Shown here one piece after another: positions 17,169 to 25,867 of a stretch of DNA of 37,174 nucleotides (its first letter is position 1; each line of letters starts with the position of its first letter). The notes under the pieces are model-generated. The model saw nothing but the letters and a program-made list of their open reading frames with translations, ran no database searches and was not told the origin of the DNA. The translations under genes and the position numbers were made by a program. This DNA is from Candidatus Eiseniibacteriota bacterium. Its GTDB lineage: Bacteria > JAFGKV01. Where the stretch lies: NCBI GenBank assembly GCA_025453925.1, contig JALOPK010000004.1, positions 1 through 37,174 of the forward strand, written 5' to 3'.

Positions 17169-18662
17169 ATGCGCATCACTCTCTCGTCGTCACCCTTCAC
17201 TAGCCTCCAGGCCGGTGACACGCTGGCCCTCCTGTGCACCCCCGAGACCGTGGCCGGCGATGCGGCGTTTCTCGAGCTCGACCGCGCCCGCGGCGGAGCG
17301 CTGTCCACGGCGATGGCGGAGGAAGGGTTCAAGGCCGCCTGGAAGAAGACCTCTCTCCACCGACCCGGAGCACCGGGCCCCGGCCGGCTGGTCTTCATCG
17401 GCATCGATGAGCCTCCACTGCCGCTGAGGCTGGCGCTCAAGCAGGCGGCCGGGCTCGCGGTCGGACGCGCGCAGGACCTCAAGGCGACGCGCCTCACCAT
17501 CGCCCTGCTGGGGTCGCTCCCCGGAGACCTGAGCCGTGCGACGACCACCCGGCTCCTGGTCGAAGGCGCCCTGCTTGCAGCCCATCAGCGTCTGTCCTAC
17601 AAGCACCGCGAGAATGATAGCCCGACGTTGGTCGAGCTGGTGATCTGCTGGCCCGGCCAGGACACATTGGCGCTTCGCGACGCTGCGGCCAGGGGCGAGC
17701 TGGTCGCCAACGCCGCCAATACCACCAGGGATCTCGTGAACGAACCGGCCGGAACTCTCACGCCCGAGGTGTTCGCCGGCAAGGTGGCGAACCTGGCCGG
17801 GTCGTCACTCTCGGTGGAAACACGGGATCTACGCTGGCTGCAGGACAAGGGCATGGGCGGCATCATCGGCGTCGGCAGGGGAAGCGCCAATGAGCCGCGT
17901 CTAGTCGAAGTCGGCTACCGCCTCGGGGAAGGGGGAAACGACACGCTGCTTCTGGTCGGCAAGGGCGTGACCTTCGACTCAGGCGGCATCAGCCTGAAGC
18001 CGGCCGACAGCATGAAGACGATGAAGGACGACATGGCCGGTGCGGGGGCTCTGGCGGGCCTGGTGAGCGTATTGGACCAGCTCCGTCCCGAGAGGCCGGT
18101 CAGAGTTCTCCTGCCGTTGGTGGAGAACATGCCGGATGGCCGCGCCATCAAGGTAGGCGACGTGCTCCACATGTACGGCGGCAAGAGTGTGGAAGTGCTG
18201 AACACCGATGCGGAGGGCCGCCTGATCCTGGCGGATGCGCTGGCCTACGGCGAGGAAGCGGCTCCCGCGGCCATCATCGACATGGCGACTTTGACGGGCG
18301 CATCGGTGGTGGCGCTAGGCCTGCTGTGCGCCGCTGTCATGGGAAATCGGCCGGAGCTGGTGCGCGATGTGCTTTCCGCGGGGGAACGGGCTGGTGAAAT
18401 CATGTGGCAACTCCCGCTGATCGACGCGTACAAGAAGATGCTGGAAAGTAAGATCGCCGATCTCAAGAATGTGGGAGATCGGTGGGGCGGCGCGATCACC
18501 GCAGGCATTTTCCTGCGCGAGTTCGTGGGCGGAAAACCGTGGGTGCACATCGATCTTGCGGGGCCTTCGTGGTCAGAGAAGGACGAGCCTGCCTTCCCCG
18601 AGGGAGGCTCAGGTTTCGGCGTCGCTTCGATCATCGAACTCCTCTCACCGATGGCGGGCTGA
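17169..18662 (+). CDS. pepA: Leucyl aminopeptidase (M17 family)
   Basis: Cytosolic two-metal aminopeptidase of 497 residues that removes N-terminal Leu and other residues from peptides. The C-terminal catalytic domain has all the expected ligands: Lys265 and Asp270 in VGKGVTFDSGG, catalytic Lys277, Asp288 in MKDDMAG, and the signature NTDAEGRL (346-353) with Asp347, Glu349 and the second catalytic Arg351. The N-terminal macro-like domain (about 1-165) is less conserved. The frame is open from 17079, but ATG 17169 is preferred because GAGGTG lies just upstream and the family alignment begins there. The next gene starts directly after the stop. Confidence 0.95.
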   Translation: MRITLSSSPFTSLQAGDTLALLCTPETVAGDAAFLELDRARGGALSTAMAEEGFKAAWKKTSLHRPGAPGPGRLVFIGIDEPPLPLRLALKQAAGLAVGRAQDLKATRLTIALLGSLPGDLSRATTTRLLVEGALLAAHQRLSYKHRENDSPTLVELVICWPGQDTLALRDAAARGELVANAANTTRDLVNEPAGTLTPEVFAGKVANLAGSSLSVETRDLRWLQDKGMGGIIGVGRGSANEPRLVEVGYRLGEGGNDTLLLVGKGVTFDSGGISLKPADSMKTMKDDMAGAGALAGLVSVLDQLRPERPVRVLLPLVENMPDGRAIKVGDVLHMYGGKSVEVLNTDAEGRLILADALAYGEEAAPAAIIDMATLTGASVVALGLLCAAVMGNRPELVRDVLSAGERAGEIMWQLPLIDAYKKMLESKIADLKNVGDRWGGAITAGIFLREFVGGKPWVHIDLAGPSWSEKDEPAFPEGGSGFGVASIIELLSPMAG

Positions 18663-19520
18663 GTGATTCCCTTCGGCGGGGTGTCTATGCGGGCGGGCAC
18701 TCCCGCCCGCATCACGGTTGTTCCCTGCGGGTTCGAGGTGTCGACAACCTTCTACCAGGGAACGCGGTTCGGCCCGCGCAGGCTGCTGGAAGCAAGCACC
18801 GAGATGGAGTTGTTCGATCTGGAGCTGGGCTTCTCACCATGGGACGGCGGCATCACCACGCTGGAGGAGCCGCCGCTCTCCGATTCGGCGGGTCCTGTGG
18901 TCGACGCCTTGGCGAGTGTCATCGGAGAGCAGCTGGATGCGGGCCTCTTCCCGCTGCTTCTGGGAGGCGAACACACAGTGGCGGTCGGGGGAGCCCGGGC
19001 CGTGGCGCCACGGGTCCCGGGGGTCGGATTCCTCCACGTTGACGCCCATGCGGATTACCGCTTCACCTATCATGACAATCCCCTGAACCATGCCTGTGCT
19101 GCCAGGAGGCTGTCCGAGCTCGGCCCCGTGGTCATGGCCGGCATTCGAAGCGTCAGCGCCGAGGAGTGGGATGAATTGAGGGCCAGCTCCGACATCGCGG
19201 TGTTCCCCGCACATGAATTGCGGGAGCGGGGCTGGCAGGCGCGGGTCGTCGACGCCCTTCCTCCGGTCGTCTATCTGACCCTTGACCTCGACGGCCTCGA
19301 TCCGTCGGTGATTCCCGGAGTCGGCAATCCCGAACCAGGGGGCATCGGTTGGAACGAGTTCATCATCCTCCTGCATGAGCTTTTCGAGAACCGTCGCGTC
19401 GTGGGAGCGGATATCTGCGAGCTCAGGCCGATACCGGGAAGTCCCCAGTCGGAAAGCGCCGCCGCCCGTATCGCGCAGAGGATCTGCGGCCTCCACCTGC
19501 GCCAGATCCACGGCCGGTAG
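18663..19520 (+). CDS. speB: Agmatinase/arginase-family ureohydrolase
   Basis: A binuclear manganese ureohydrolase of up to 285 residues, most like agmatinase (agmatine to putrescine and urea). Metal-ligand motifs are present: LGGEHTVAVGG (His104), HVDAHADYR (Asp127, His129, Asp131) and TLDLDGLDPSVIPGVG (Asp208, Asp210). The segment RFTYHDNPLNHACAARR follows the agmatinase pattern of a short acidic loop then SHAxxxRR. Two usual residues are changed: GGDHS is GGEHT, and GTPEPGG is GNPEPGG. The start is GTG directly abutting the aminopeptidase TGA; ATG 18687 is an alternative, giving 277 residues. Coupling to pepA suggests a peptide/arginine-agmatine catabolic unit. Another ureohydrolase substrate cannot be excluded. 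Confidence 0.85.
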   Translation: MIPFGGVSMRAGTPARITVVPCGFEVSTTFYQGTRFGPRRLLEASTEMELFDLELGFSPWDGGITTLEEPPLSDSAGPVVDALASVIGEQLDAGLFPLLLGGEHTVAVGGARAVAPRVPGVGFLHVDAHADYRFTYHDNPLNHACAARRLSELGPVVMAGIRSVSAEEWDELRASSDIAVFPAHELRERGWQARVVDALPPVVYLTLDLDGLDPSVIPGVGNPEPGGIGWNEFIILLHELFENRRVVGADICELRPIPGSPQSESAAARIAQRICGLHLRQIHGR

Positions 19521-19534
19521 AGGGCAGGAGGGGA

Positions 19535-21142
19535 TCAGCGGGCCTGATCGGGCCCAGTGATCACGATCTCCCCCAAGGGAAACCGAAGTTCGCCCCTCGG
19601 CACACGGTGCGCATCGGCCGGCCCGGGGAGAAGCCGGCTCTCTCGATCCCCGGGAATCCACATGCCAGTGTACACGGTATAGCGTCCCGGCGGGGCATCG
19701 GCGGGCATCGCCACCCGTGTTGTCGCCACGGCCACCTCACCGACCGGCCAGTGCGCCGTAGCATCCCGCCGACCCTCTGGCCAGAAGTCGGCGACCTTGC
19801 GCCACCGGGGAGGCGCATCCAGATCCAGATGCAGGATCACGTGCATTCCCGGGAGGGGTTTGGTGGGCGCCCAGGCCGTCGAGATGGTAAGGGTGTCTCC
19901 CGCCGAGGCCGGGTCAGGCGCGCAATCCCACGACAGAAGCCATACCGTGTTACCCAGGACCACGCCGTCGCCGATCCGTCGTCCCGGGACGGGCGGAGGC
20001 GAGCCCGAGGCCAGCCCGAGCTCCATGTGGCGTGGGAACTCCCTTGCGCCGCGCAGGATCAACGCGTGCGCGGCTGCCTGCCCGGCCGACGGCTTTTCCG
20101 CCCGGGCAAGCCGGTACATGGTCTCACCCGACAGGCCCGCCGACGCCCCGGGCGCGAGGAGCTCCACGGCGAGGCTGTCTTCCCCGGCTTCATCGGCCAA
20201 CCATCCCGCCAGCTCCCGCACTTCCGGGCTCACGCGCGTCTGCTGCCGAAGAAGCTGCCGCGCCTGCGCCGCGTGTCCTCTCCGCCACAATTCAACAGCC
20301 ACCGGCCGAACGGCCTCGATCGGAAGTCCGGTGAGCAGGCAGTGCCCCGAGGCCTGGAGCCCCGCCAGATCCCTCCACAGGCCGAGGCTCATCGACGTCA
20401 GTTCCCGGCCTCGCGCACACGGGTTCTCCCGCGCGGGCCTGACCAGATAACCCTTTCCGAACGCGGCATGGGCGCCTTCCCGGTTTCCCGCATCCAGTTC
20501 GCGCCATCCGAGAGCCGCCCATGTTCCGCTCACCCATGGGTCGATCCTCAGCGCCTCACGGAGATCCTCGACCCTGGAGAAAGAGCGATCCTGCGCATAT
20601 CCGGTCGCACTCCGCGGCATGGTGCCCTCCCGCGCTGAGATGTCTCTTCCTGCAGCGGCGAGCACTACCATGACAAGCGCCAAGGGCATCGCGGGGGCTA
20701 AGCCCCACCGAAGGAATCGCGCGGATCGGACATCTCTCCCCAACCGCACGGCAAGCAGCCATGCCACCGCCATCGTCATGGGCAGCTGGGGCCGAGAAGT
20801 CAGCCGAAGCACAGCACCGAAGGACGCCATGGCGATGACCACCATCGCGCCACTTAGCACCCCCCAGTCCAAACCGGATTGAGGGCGTCGCACGCCGAGG
20901 AGGATCAACGCGAGCACTGCCGCGCCCATGATGCCCAGCGTGGCCGACGGCCCTGCGCCGGCTGCCAGGGCGGAGAAGCCCAGCAGCCATCCCGCCGTCA
21001 ACGCCCAAGGCGCCGCGCGGCGGGACAGCATCCATGCAATCAGCAGGCTCGCGGTGATCTGCCCGTCCGCGCCCCGGACGAAAGTGCCACTCCACCCCAT
21101 CAGCAGGGCAAGGGCCACAGCCGGCATTGCTCTGTTCATCAT
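19535..21142 (-). CDS. Membrane protein with TPR-like middle and C-terminal beta-sandwich
   Basis: A 535-residue protein not matched to a named family. It has three visible parts: an N-terminal membrane region of about six spans (1-180), a helical repeat region resembling degenerate TPRs (about 190-385, with WAALGWRELDAGNREGAHAAF), and a C-terminal beta-rich domain (about 400-535, with DTLTISTAWAPTKPLPGM and PPGRYTVYTGMW) resembling carbohydrate-binding-like beta-sandwiches. The start is one of two adjacent ATGs at 21142/21139, behind GGGAAGG at very short spacing. It is divergent from the O-antigen ligase-like gene. An envelope polysaccharide role is inferred from the neighbours only. Confidence 0.65.
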   Translation of the reverse strand: MMNRAMPAVALALLMGWSGTFVRGADGQITASLLIAWMLSRRAAPWALTAGWLLGFSALAAGAGPSATLGIMGAAVLALILLGVRRPQSGLDWGVLSGAMVVIAMASFGAVLRLTSRPQLPMTMAVAWLLAVRLGRDVRSARFLRWGLAPAMPLALVMVVLAAAGRDISAREGTMPRSATGYAQDRSFSRVEDLREALRIDPWVSGTWAALGWRELDAGNREGAHAAFGKGYLVRPARENPCARGRELTSMSLGLWRDLAGLQASGHCLLTGLPIEAVRPVAVELWRRGHAAQARQLLRQQTRVSPEVRELAGWLADEAGEDSLAVELLAPGASAGLSGETMYRLARAEKPSAGQAAAHALILRGAREFPRHMELGLASGSPPPVPGRRIGDGVVLGNTVWLLSWDCAPDPASAGDTLTISTAWAPTKPLPGMHVILHLDLDAPPRWRKVADFWPEGRRDATAHWPVGEVAVATTRVAMPADAPPGRYTVYTGMWIPGDRESRLLPGPADAHRVPRGELRFPLGEIVITGPDQAR

Positions 21143-21255
21143 CCTTCCCTCAGCACAACCGCTTCGTTACTTTCGATCCATGTTCGAGAATCCCGAATCG
21201 TGAGGAATGCAAGATAGGCTGGTCGACCATCATTCGCATACTCCTGCTCGGCGCC

Positions 21256-22257
21256 ATGGCAATGGCCGCGCAGCAGGCGCCATGGCCAGGTGCTCCCGAC
21301 CTCCAGGGATACGTCCCGGCTGCTGCCGGAGCGGCCCTGGTCGTGGGGTTGGTCACCGGCGAGCTGCGGTTCCGGGCACTGCGCATGCCGCCGGCCCTGG
21401 CCCTGTTGCTCAGTCTGGGCGCACTGAGCGCGCTGACCTCCCCGGCGCCGTGGATAGCGATACCCGCGTTCATCGAGAAGACGCTCTGGGTAGTGGGAGC
21501 CGTGTTGCTCGTGTCCCTCTTCTCTCCCGCACCGGCGCGGCGGGCAGCCCTCCCCGTTCTCGTGCTCCTGACGTTCGAGCAGATAGCCATGGCCCTGCAC
21601 CAGTCGATCTCACTTCGACGCGAAGCATGGGGCTCCCTTGGCACCCCTAATGCACTAGCCCGCTACGTGCTGATGGTCTGGCCGTTAGTCGCTCTGCCGC
21701 TTTTGGCCTCCGGCAAGGCTCTCCTCCGGCTGAGCGGCTTGCTCCTCGGCGGAGCACTGTCGGTGGTGCTGGTGCTGTCATCCTCCCGCATGGCCTGGGT
21801 CGCATTCAGCGTCCAGTGGTTGCTCATCGTCGTGCGCTGGAGGCCGAAGATCGGCGTGGGCGTGGCCATTGCCGCTCTTATCGGGATGATCGTGTTCTGG
21901 CACGGGTCCCTGATCCGGGCAGACGATATGCAGCGCATCATGGCGTGGAAGACTGCGCTGGCCCTCGCGCTGCAGCACCCGCTGCTCGGCACGGGTCTCG
22001 GCACCTTCGGCTCGTATTACCAGCTTGTGCCCCCCTCACCCACCGCCGACGCGCTCCAGACGCCGCACAACCTGCTCCTCCACTTGGCGTGCGAGTTGGG
22101 ACTCATGTCCATCCCGCTCCTGATGTGGCTCATGGCGGCCGGCTGGTGGCACCTCGTGTCTGCGGAGCGCCGCGTCGACCGGTTCGATGGCGCGTTCCTC
22201 CTTGCTGCCCGAGTCATCATTGTTGGCCTGGCGGTTCAGTCGCTGGTGGAATACTGA
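21256..22257 (+). CDS. O-antigen ligase-like (Wzy_C) membrane protein
   Basis: A polytopic membrane protein with the O-antigen ligase/polymerase pattern: a run of spans, LGTPNALARYVLMVWPL, then SSSRMAWVAF, and the extracytoplasmic loop HPLLGTGLGTFGSYYQLV followed by TPHNLLLHLACELGL. It would join or polymerise surface glycans at the outer face of the inner membrane. Starts are problematic. The frame is open from 21127, but that ATG sits within the divergent neighbour's start region. ATG 21256 is the first later ATG, yet it falls inside what looks like the first membrane span (STIIRILLLGAMAMAA). A non-ATG start around 21210-21240 is possible, because a GAGGA occurs there. The C-terminus stops right after VQSLVEY, where relatives usually continue for another span or so. 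The next gene begins 7 nt later. Confidence 0.72.
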   Translation: MAMAAQQAPWPGAPDLQGYVPAAAGAALVVGLVTGELRFRALRMPPALALLLSLGALSALTSPAPWIAIPAFIEKTLWVVGAVLLVSLFSPAPARRAALPVLVLLTFEQIAMALHQSISLRREAWGSLGTPNALARYVLMVWPLVALPLLASGKALLRLSGLLLGGALSVVLVLSSSRMAWVAFSVQWLLIVVRWRPKIGVGVAIAALIGMIVFWHGSLIRADDMQRIMAWKTALALALQHPLLGTGLGTFGSYYQLVPPSPTADALQTPHNLLLHLACELGLMSIPLLMWLMAAGWWHLVSAERRVDRFDGAFLLAARVIIVGLAVQSLVEY

Positions 22258-22264
22258 GGTGGAG

Positions 22265-23833
22265 GTGCTCCATAGCCTGTCGCGTCCGCGGTTTCTCGTA
22301 TTCGTCGTGACCTGCGCCGTGCTGCTCCGTCTACCCGCGCTTATCCTGCCCATCATCGACACCGACGAAGCAGGGCATGGCGTCTGCGCCCGCGAGCTGC
22401 TTGAGGGCGGAAGGCTCTACGTCGACTATGCCGACAACAAGCCGCCCCTGTTGTATTGGATCTACACGGCAGTCATGGCCATCGGCGGTCGCAGCGTCCT
22501 GGCGGTGCACTGGGTCGGCCTGGCCTGGATTCTCGTGGGAGCGTGGGCGACGGGCCTTCTCGTACTCCGGACGGGATTCGGTAATGACGCGCGGAGGTGG
22601 GCGGTGCTCGCCTACATCGTCGGCTCATCGGTCTATCTGCCGAACGACATGCTCGCCACCAACGGTGAGCAGCTCATGAACCCGTTTCTCGTCCTGGCAG
22701 TCCTGGCGTGGTGGGACGGGCGGAGACCGCTGCTGTCGGGTATCCTGGCCGGTCTGCTGGGATTCGCCGGCGGGCTCTGCTATCAGAAGGGATGGATCGT
22801 GCTGCCCGTCTTGGGGGCCTGGGGTCTGTGGCGTATGGCGCGAACGCCGGAACGCCGAGATTGGTTGACGCGTCTTGCCGGGCTTGCCGGCGGTGGAGTG
22901 CTGGGCACCGGTGCCGTGGGTGCCATACTGGCGGGCCAGGGGGTCCTTGACGAGGCGCTGTACTGGAACTTCGGCTCGAACCTGCGGTACATCGGTGCCG
23001 GTTCGGGCATTGCTTCGTTTTCGCTGGAGGATGCACAGCCTCACGGCACCATCCGCGTGGCGTTCTACGTGCTGGCCAATCTCCTGCCCTTGCGGGCGAT
23101 CTGGATGGGATTCCGTCACGGTTGGGGTTCGTTCACTGCACGGCAACGGGATCTTCTGGCATTCCTTCTGATCTGGCTGGGCGCATCCTTCGCGGCCCTG
23201 AGCCTGGGCGGCCGCTACTTCGGCCACTACTTCCTCCAGACGGTTCCTGCCTGGAGCGCGCTGTTTGGTGTCACGTTCCCCCTTGTGGCTCAGCGCGTGG
23301 ATCCGAAGCGGTTCCGCCGGTTGCTGCGGTCCGGCTTTCCCCTCGCAGGGCTCGCCGTGTTCTCCCTCGCGTGGGTCGCCATAGGAGGCCTTGAGTCGCA
23401 GCATCCGCTGCTGCGCGACCTCGCAATGCACGCCTCCTCCCACACGCACCCCGGCGATCGGATCTTTGTCTGGGGCTATGCGTCCCCTGTGTACTACTAT
23501 GCGGATCGCCAACCTGGCGCCCGGTTCGTGTATCCTCAGTCCCTGGCGGGCTATGTCCCCGGTGTTCCTTCGAGCCTGAGACAGGACACCGACCCCTTGC
23601 CCTTCGTGGTGTGGAAGAACTGGCCGATCGCACTTGAGGACCTGCGGGCCAAACGCCCGGCGATCATCTACGACACTGCTCCGGCCCGATTCCACTACTG
23701 GGGCAAGTTTCCCGTCAGCCTCTATCCATTGGGGGCCATGCTGGATTCGCTCTACGCGCCCGTCGACGCCATCGGGGGAGTGGTCGCATACCAGCGCATC
23801 CACGGGATTCCACTGACTTCCGAGGCGGATTAG
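22265..23833 (+). CDS. GT39/ArnT-like membrane glycosyltransferase
   Basis: A 522-residue GT-C protein. After the first span (FLVFVVTCAVLLRLPALILP) comes the acidic loop IDTDEAGHGVCARELLEGG, then YVDYADNKPPLLYW, the usual signature of PMT/ArnT-like sugar transferases. About ten spans follow, then a soluble tail (about 395-522) containing DRIFVWGYASPVYYY. The frame is open from 22187 and overlaps the O-antigen ligase end; GTG 22265 is preferred because GAGG lies 5 nt upstream, with GTG 22259 as an alternative. It is probably co-transcribed with the O-antigen ligase-like gene. The donor and acceptor are unknown. Confidence 0.82.
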   Translation: MLHSLSRPRFLVFVVTCAVLLRLPALILPIIDTDEAGHGVCARELLEGGRLYVDYADNKPPLLYWIYTAVMAIGGRSVLAVHWVGLAWILVGAWATGLLVLRTGFGNDARRWAVLAYIVGSSVYLPNDMLATNGEQLMNPFLVLAVLAWWDGRRPLLSGILAGLLGFAGGLCYQKGWIVLPVLGAWGLWRMARTPERRDWLTRLAGLAGGGVLGTGAVGAILAGQGVLDEALYWNFGSNLRYIGAGSGIASFSLEDAQPHGTIRVAFYVLANLLPLRAIWMGFRHGWGSFTARQRDLLAFLLIWLGASFAALSLGGRYFGHYFLQTVPAWSALFGVTFPLVAQRVDPKRFRRLLRSGFPLAGLAVFSLAWVAIGGLESQHPLLRDLAMHASSHTHPGDRIFVWGYASPVYYYADRQPGARFVYPQSLAGYVPGVPSSLRQDTDPLPFVVWKNWPIALEDLRAKRPAIIYDTAPARFHYWGKFPVSLYPLGAMLDSLYAPVDAIGGVVAYQRIHGIPLTSEAD

Positions 23834-23941
23834 GGGGTACGACCGCCGACATCAAGACGGCCCCACGTCAGGTCGAGTCAGTCGTCATTGACATCCCCCC
23901 GGGTGACGCGGTGGTGTGTCAACTCGTCCAGGCGGGCAGAG

Positions 23942-23968
23942 TGAACCTTCTCCCGTTCCAAGTCATAG
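23942..23968 (+). promoter_or_regulatory. Candidate ECF-type promoter of first sigma operon
   Basis: TGAAC at 23942-23946 is followed by exactly 16 nt and TCATAG at 23963-23968, about 40 nt before the sigma-factor ATG. The second sigma operon has TGAAC with the same 16-nt gap. AAC-N16 is the usual -35 layout of ECF promoters and autoregulation is common in such operons. This rests on two examples only. Confidence 0.35.
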
Positions 23969-24008
23969 GCAAGGTGCGACACGTACCGGTCCACTCCAAG
24001 GGAGTCCC

Positions 24009-24593
24009 ATGAGCGACGATCACGATGAACGGCTTCTTCGGGAGTTCCAGTCCGGCGACGAGGGAGCGTTCGATCGATTGGTGCGTCGCCACCAGGACGT
24101 GATCTACCGCCTGGCCCTGCGGCACCTGTGCGACGAGGATCTGGCAGTGGAGGCGACACAGGAGGTGTTCATCCGTGCATGGAGGAAGTTGCCGCGATGG
24201 AAACCGGGGCCGGGAAGCGTCTTCACCTGGCCGTATCGAACGACCACCATGGTGTGCCGCGAACTCGGACGCGGGAGACAGCGACTTCGCCTGGGCAGAC
24301 CGCTGTGCGACGTCGGGGATATCCCCGACGACCGCGGGCTCCTGGCGCGTGACACCGAGGAAGCTGTGGCACGGCTCCAATCCCTTGTGAGACGGCTCCC
24401 TCCGCGGCAGCAGGATGTGGTCTGGCTCCATGCCTATGAAGGCTTGGCCCTCAAAGACGTGGCTGCTGCTCTCGGCATTCCTCTGGGAACCGTGAAGAGC
24501 AACTACCATAAGGCCCTCTGTTCGCTAAGGGTGTGGTGGAGCATCCTCGATGATGCCGGGATGTCGGTTCCACCAACGGGAGGTGTCCGGTGA
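24009..24593 (+). CDS. ECF-type RNA polymerase sigma factor (sigma-70 family)
   Basis: A 194-residue extracytoplasmic-function sigma factor that directs RNA polymerase to a stress or surface regulon. Region 2 (about 20-90) has FDRLVRRHQDVIYRLALRH and ATQEVFIRAWRKLPRW. Region 4 (about 122-175) has RRLPPRQQDVVWLHAYEG and the helix-turn-helix ALGIPLGTVKSNYHKAL. The core-binding segment usually reading WLYRIA is WPYRTT here. ATG 24009 is chosen because AAGGGAG lies just upstream; the frame is open from 23916. The last bases overlap the start of the anti-sigma gene (GTGA), so the two are coupled. Confidence 0.92.
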   Translation: MSDDHDERLLREFQSGDEGAFDRLVRRHQDVIYRLALRHLCDEDLAVEATQEVFIRAWRKLPRWKPGPGSVFTWPYRTTTMVCRELGRGRQRLRLGRPLCDVGDIPDDRGLLARDTEEAVARLQSLVRRLPPRQQDVVWLHAYEGLALKDVAAALGIPLGTVKSNYHKALCSLRVWWSILDDAGMSVPPTGGVR

Positions 24594-25129
24594 CGGTTCA
24601 TGAACGCCACCTCGACGAGGAGACCATGGCGTCGTTCGTCCGAGGAGAAAGCGATGAAGAGGCGACACATGTCATCTCGCAGCATGTGAGAGAGTGCCCA
24701 CTCTGCGTGTCCAGGATCGCTGATCTGACTGCGATCCTCAACACGTTCGACATCCTTGGAGGGATTCACCGGCAATCCCGGTACCCAGGCGACCTGGCCT
24801 CCGAGCTCCGGAAGAGCCGCATGATCCGTGCTGAGGTCCACCCACACATTGCGTGGCCGCTTCATGCCGCGGCCGCGGCGGTCGTAGCGATTGTGTCGCT
24901 GGTCGTGCTTCACCAGAGGCCACCTGACCGCCAGCTACCCAGCCGTGCGCACCTGCACCTCGCCTTGCCGGTGAGCCCTGGCAGCATGCCGAGCCTGTCC
25001 CGGCTTGCCCATGCGAAACCGGACGTCCGCGCCTCGCTCTCGATGATCTCAGTCCCTACAGGAGTGCCAACGCGGCCGCCCGGCCGCTTGGCGCCTCCGA
25101 GGATTCCCAGGAAAGGAGACCACGTATGA
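24590..25129 (+). CDS. Zinc-finger anti-sigma factor, single-pass membrane protein
   Basis: A 179-residue membrane-bound regulator that should sequester the sigma factor encoded just upstream. The N-terminal part has the ZAS/zf-HC2 signature H-x3-C-x2-C (His32, Cys36, Cys39 in QHVRECPLC). A single membrane span follows (about 87-108, LHAAAAAVVAIVSLVVLH), then a short Pro/Arg-rich outer region. The GTG start overlaps the sigma stop by 4 nt and has GGGAGG 6 nt upstream. Its end overlaps the next gene by 4 nt (ATGA), so three genes are translated as one unit. Confidence 0.88.
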   Translation: MTVHERHLDEETMASFVRGESDEEATHVISQHVRECPLCVSRIADLTAILNTFDILGGIHRQSRYPGDLASELRKSRMIRAEVHPHIAWPLHAAAAAVVAIVSLVVLHQRPPDRQLPSRAHLHLALPVSPGSMPSLSRLAHAKPDVRASLSMISVPTGVPTRPPGRLAPPRIPRKGDHV

Positions 25130-25584
25130 ACCACCAACCCCGAATCATCCCAGCGCTTGGGTTGACACTCATGACGCTACTCGCACTCGGCTCCTCACCA
25201 GCCGCCGCTGCTGGCCACGAACCGTCACCGGAGGTTCTGGCGATGCAGGACTTCATGGATCTGATGGAGCAGTACATAGTGCTCACGGAGCAGTTCCAGC
25301 ACATCTCCGCCGACGGGGAGAGAGCCGCCGGGTTCGCGGTGTTCCAGCTCAAGGATCTGTGTCAGGAAACGAAGGGGTCGGACGAGGCGATCAAACTCTT
25401 CAAGAATCTTCTCAAGAAGACCGAGAACAACACGATCCAGAACCTCATCAGCCTCCAGCTCGCCGAGATGCTCAAGGATCGCGGTCGCCGGGATGAAGCC
25501 ATTCAGGTGCTGACGCAAGTGGTTCTCGACAACTGCAAGCGACTCGGCGCACACGAGGCGCAGGAGGGGCCGAAGTCCAAGTAG
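25126..25584 (+). CDS. Small exported helical protein of the sigma operon
   Basis: A 152-residue protein of unknown family. A signal peptide (about 1-29, ending SSPAAAAG) is followed by an all-helical domain. It contains FMDLMEQYIVLTEQFQHI and a region with TPR-like spacing (DEAIKLFKNLLKK, later DEAIQVLTQVV). ATG 25126 overlaps the anti-sigma stop by 4 nt, and AAAGGAG lies 7 nt upstream. As the third cistron of a sigma/anti-sigma unit it could be a periplasmic partner or sensor for the anti-sigma factor, or a target; this is inference. A strong hairpin 7 nt after the stop closes the operon. Confidence 0.75.
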   Translation: MNHQPRIIPALGLTLMTLLALGSSPAAAAGHEPSPEVLAMQDFMDLMEQYIVLTEQFQHISADGERAAGFAVFQLKDLCQETKGSDEAIKLFKNLLKKTENNTIQNLISLQLAEMLKDRGRRDEAIQVLTQVVLDNCKRLGAHEAQEGPKSK

Positions 25585-25591
25585 CCGCCTC

Positions 25592-25624
25592 GGTCGGTGC
25601 GCGGAGCTCTTCCGCGCACCGACC
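25592..25624 (+). terminator. Perfect 14-bp hairpin ending the sigma operon
   Basis: GGTCGGTGCGCGGA (25592-25605), loop GCTCT, and its exact complement (25611-25624), starting 7 nt after the stop codon. It is followed by a C-rich run rather than T residues. The position and the perfect GC-rich stem argue for a transcription end or 3' stabiliser. Confidence 0.7.
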
Positions 25625-25867
25625 ACCCCCCTCTTCGCACACCCATCGTCCGAAATCGGACAGCCTCGTCCTTTCCCGCCTGCGTGTGCGCCCCAGTTGC
25701 CCTGCCAGTCCGATATGTGATGCCGTGCATCCCACGACCATGAGGCGTTGTCGAGGCCCATGGGCGTGGTTCTTGCTGAGATAACCCACACTGTGTATGG
25801 CAGGTGGGCTCGCGTTCATGCAGTGCGCGATAGACCTGGTTCGCGTCCCTTGAGCAAGGAGATGGTG

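Noticed and set aside
19521-19560. GATCA...TGATC and GGGCC repeats as a terminator between convergent genes
   Set aside because: The stems are short and interrupted and partly inside the minus-strand coding end; not enough to call.
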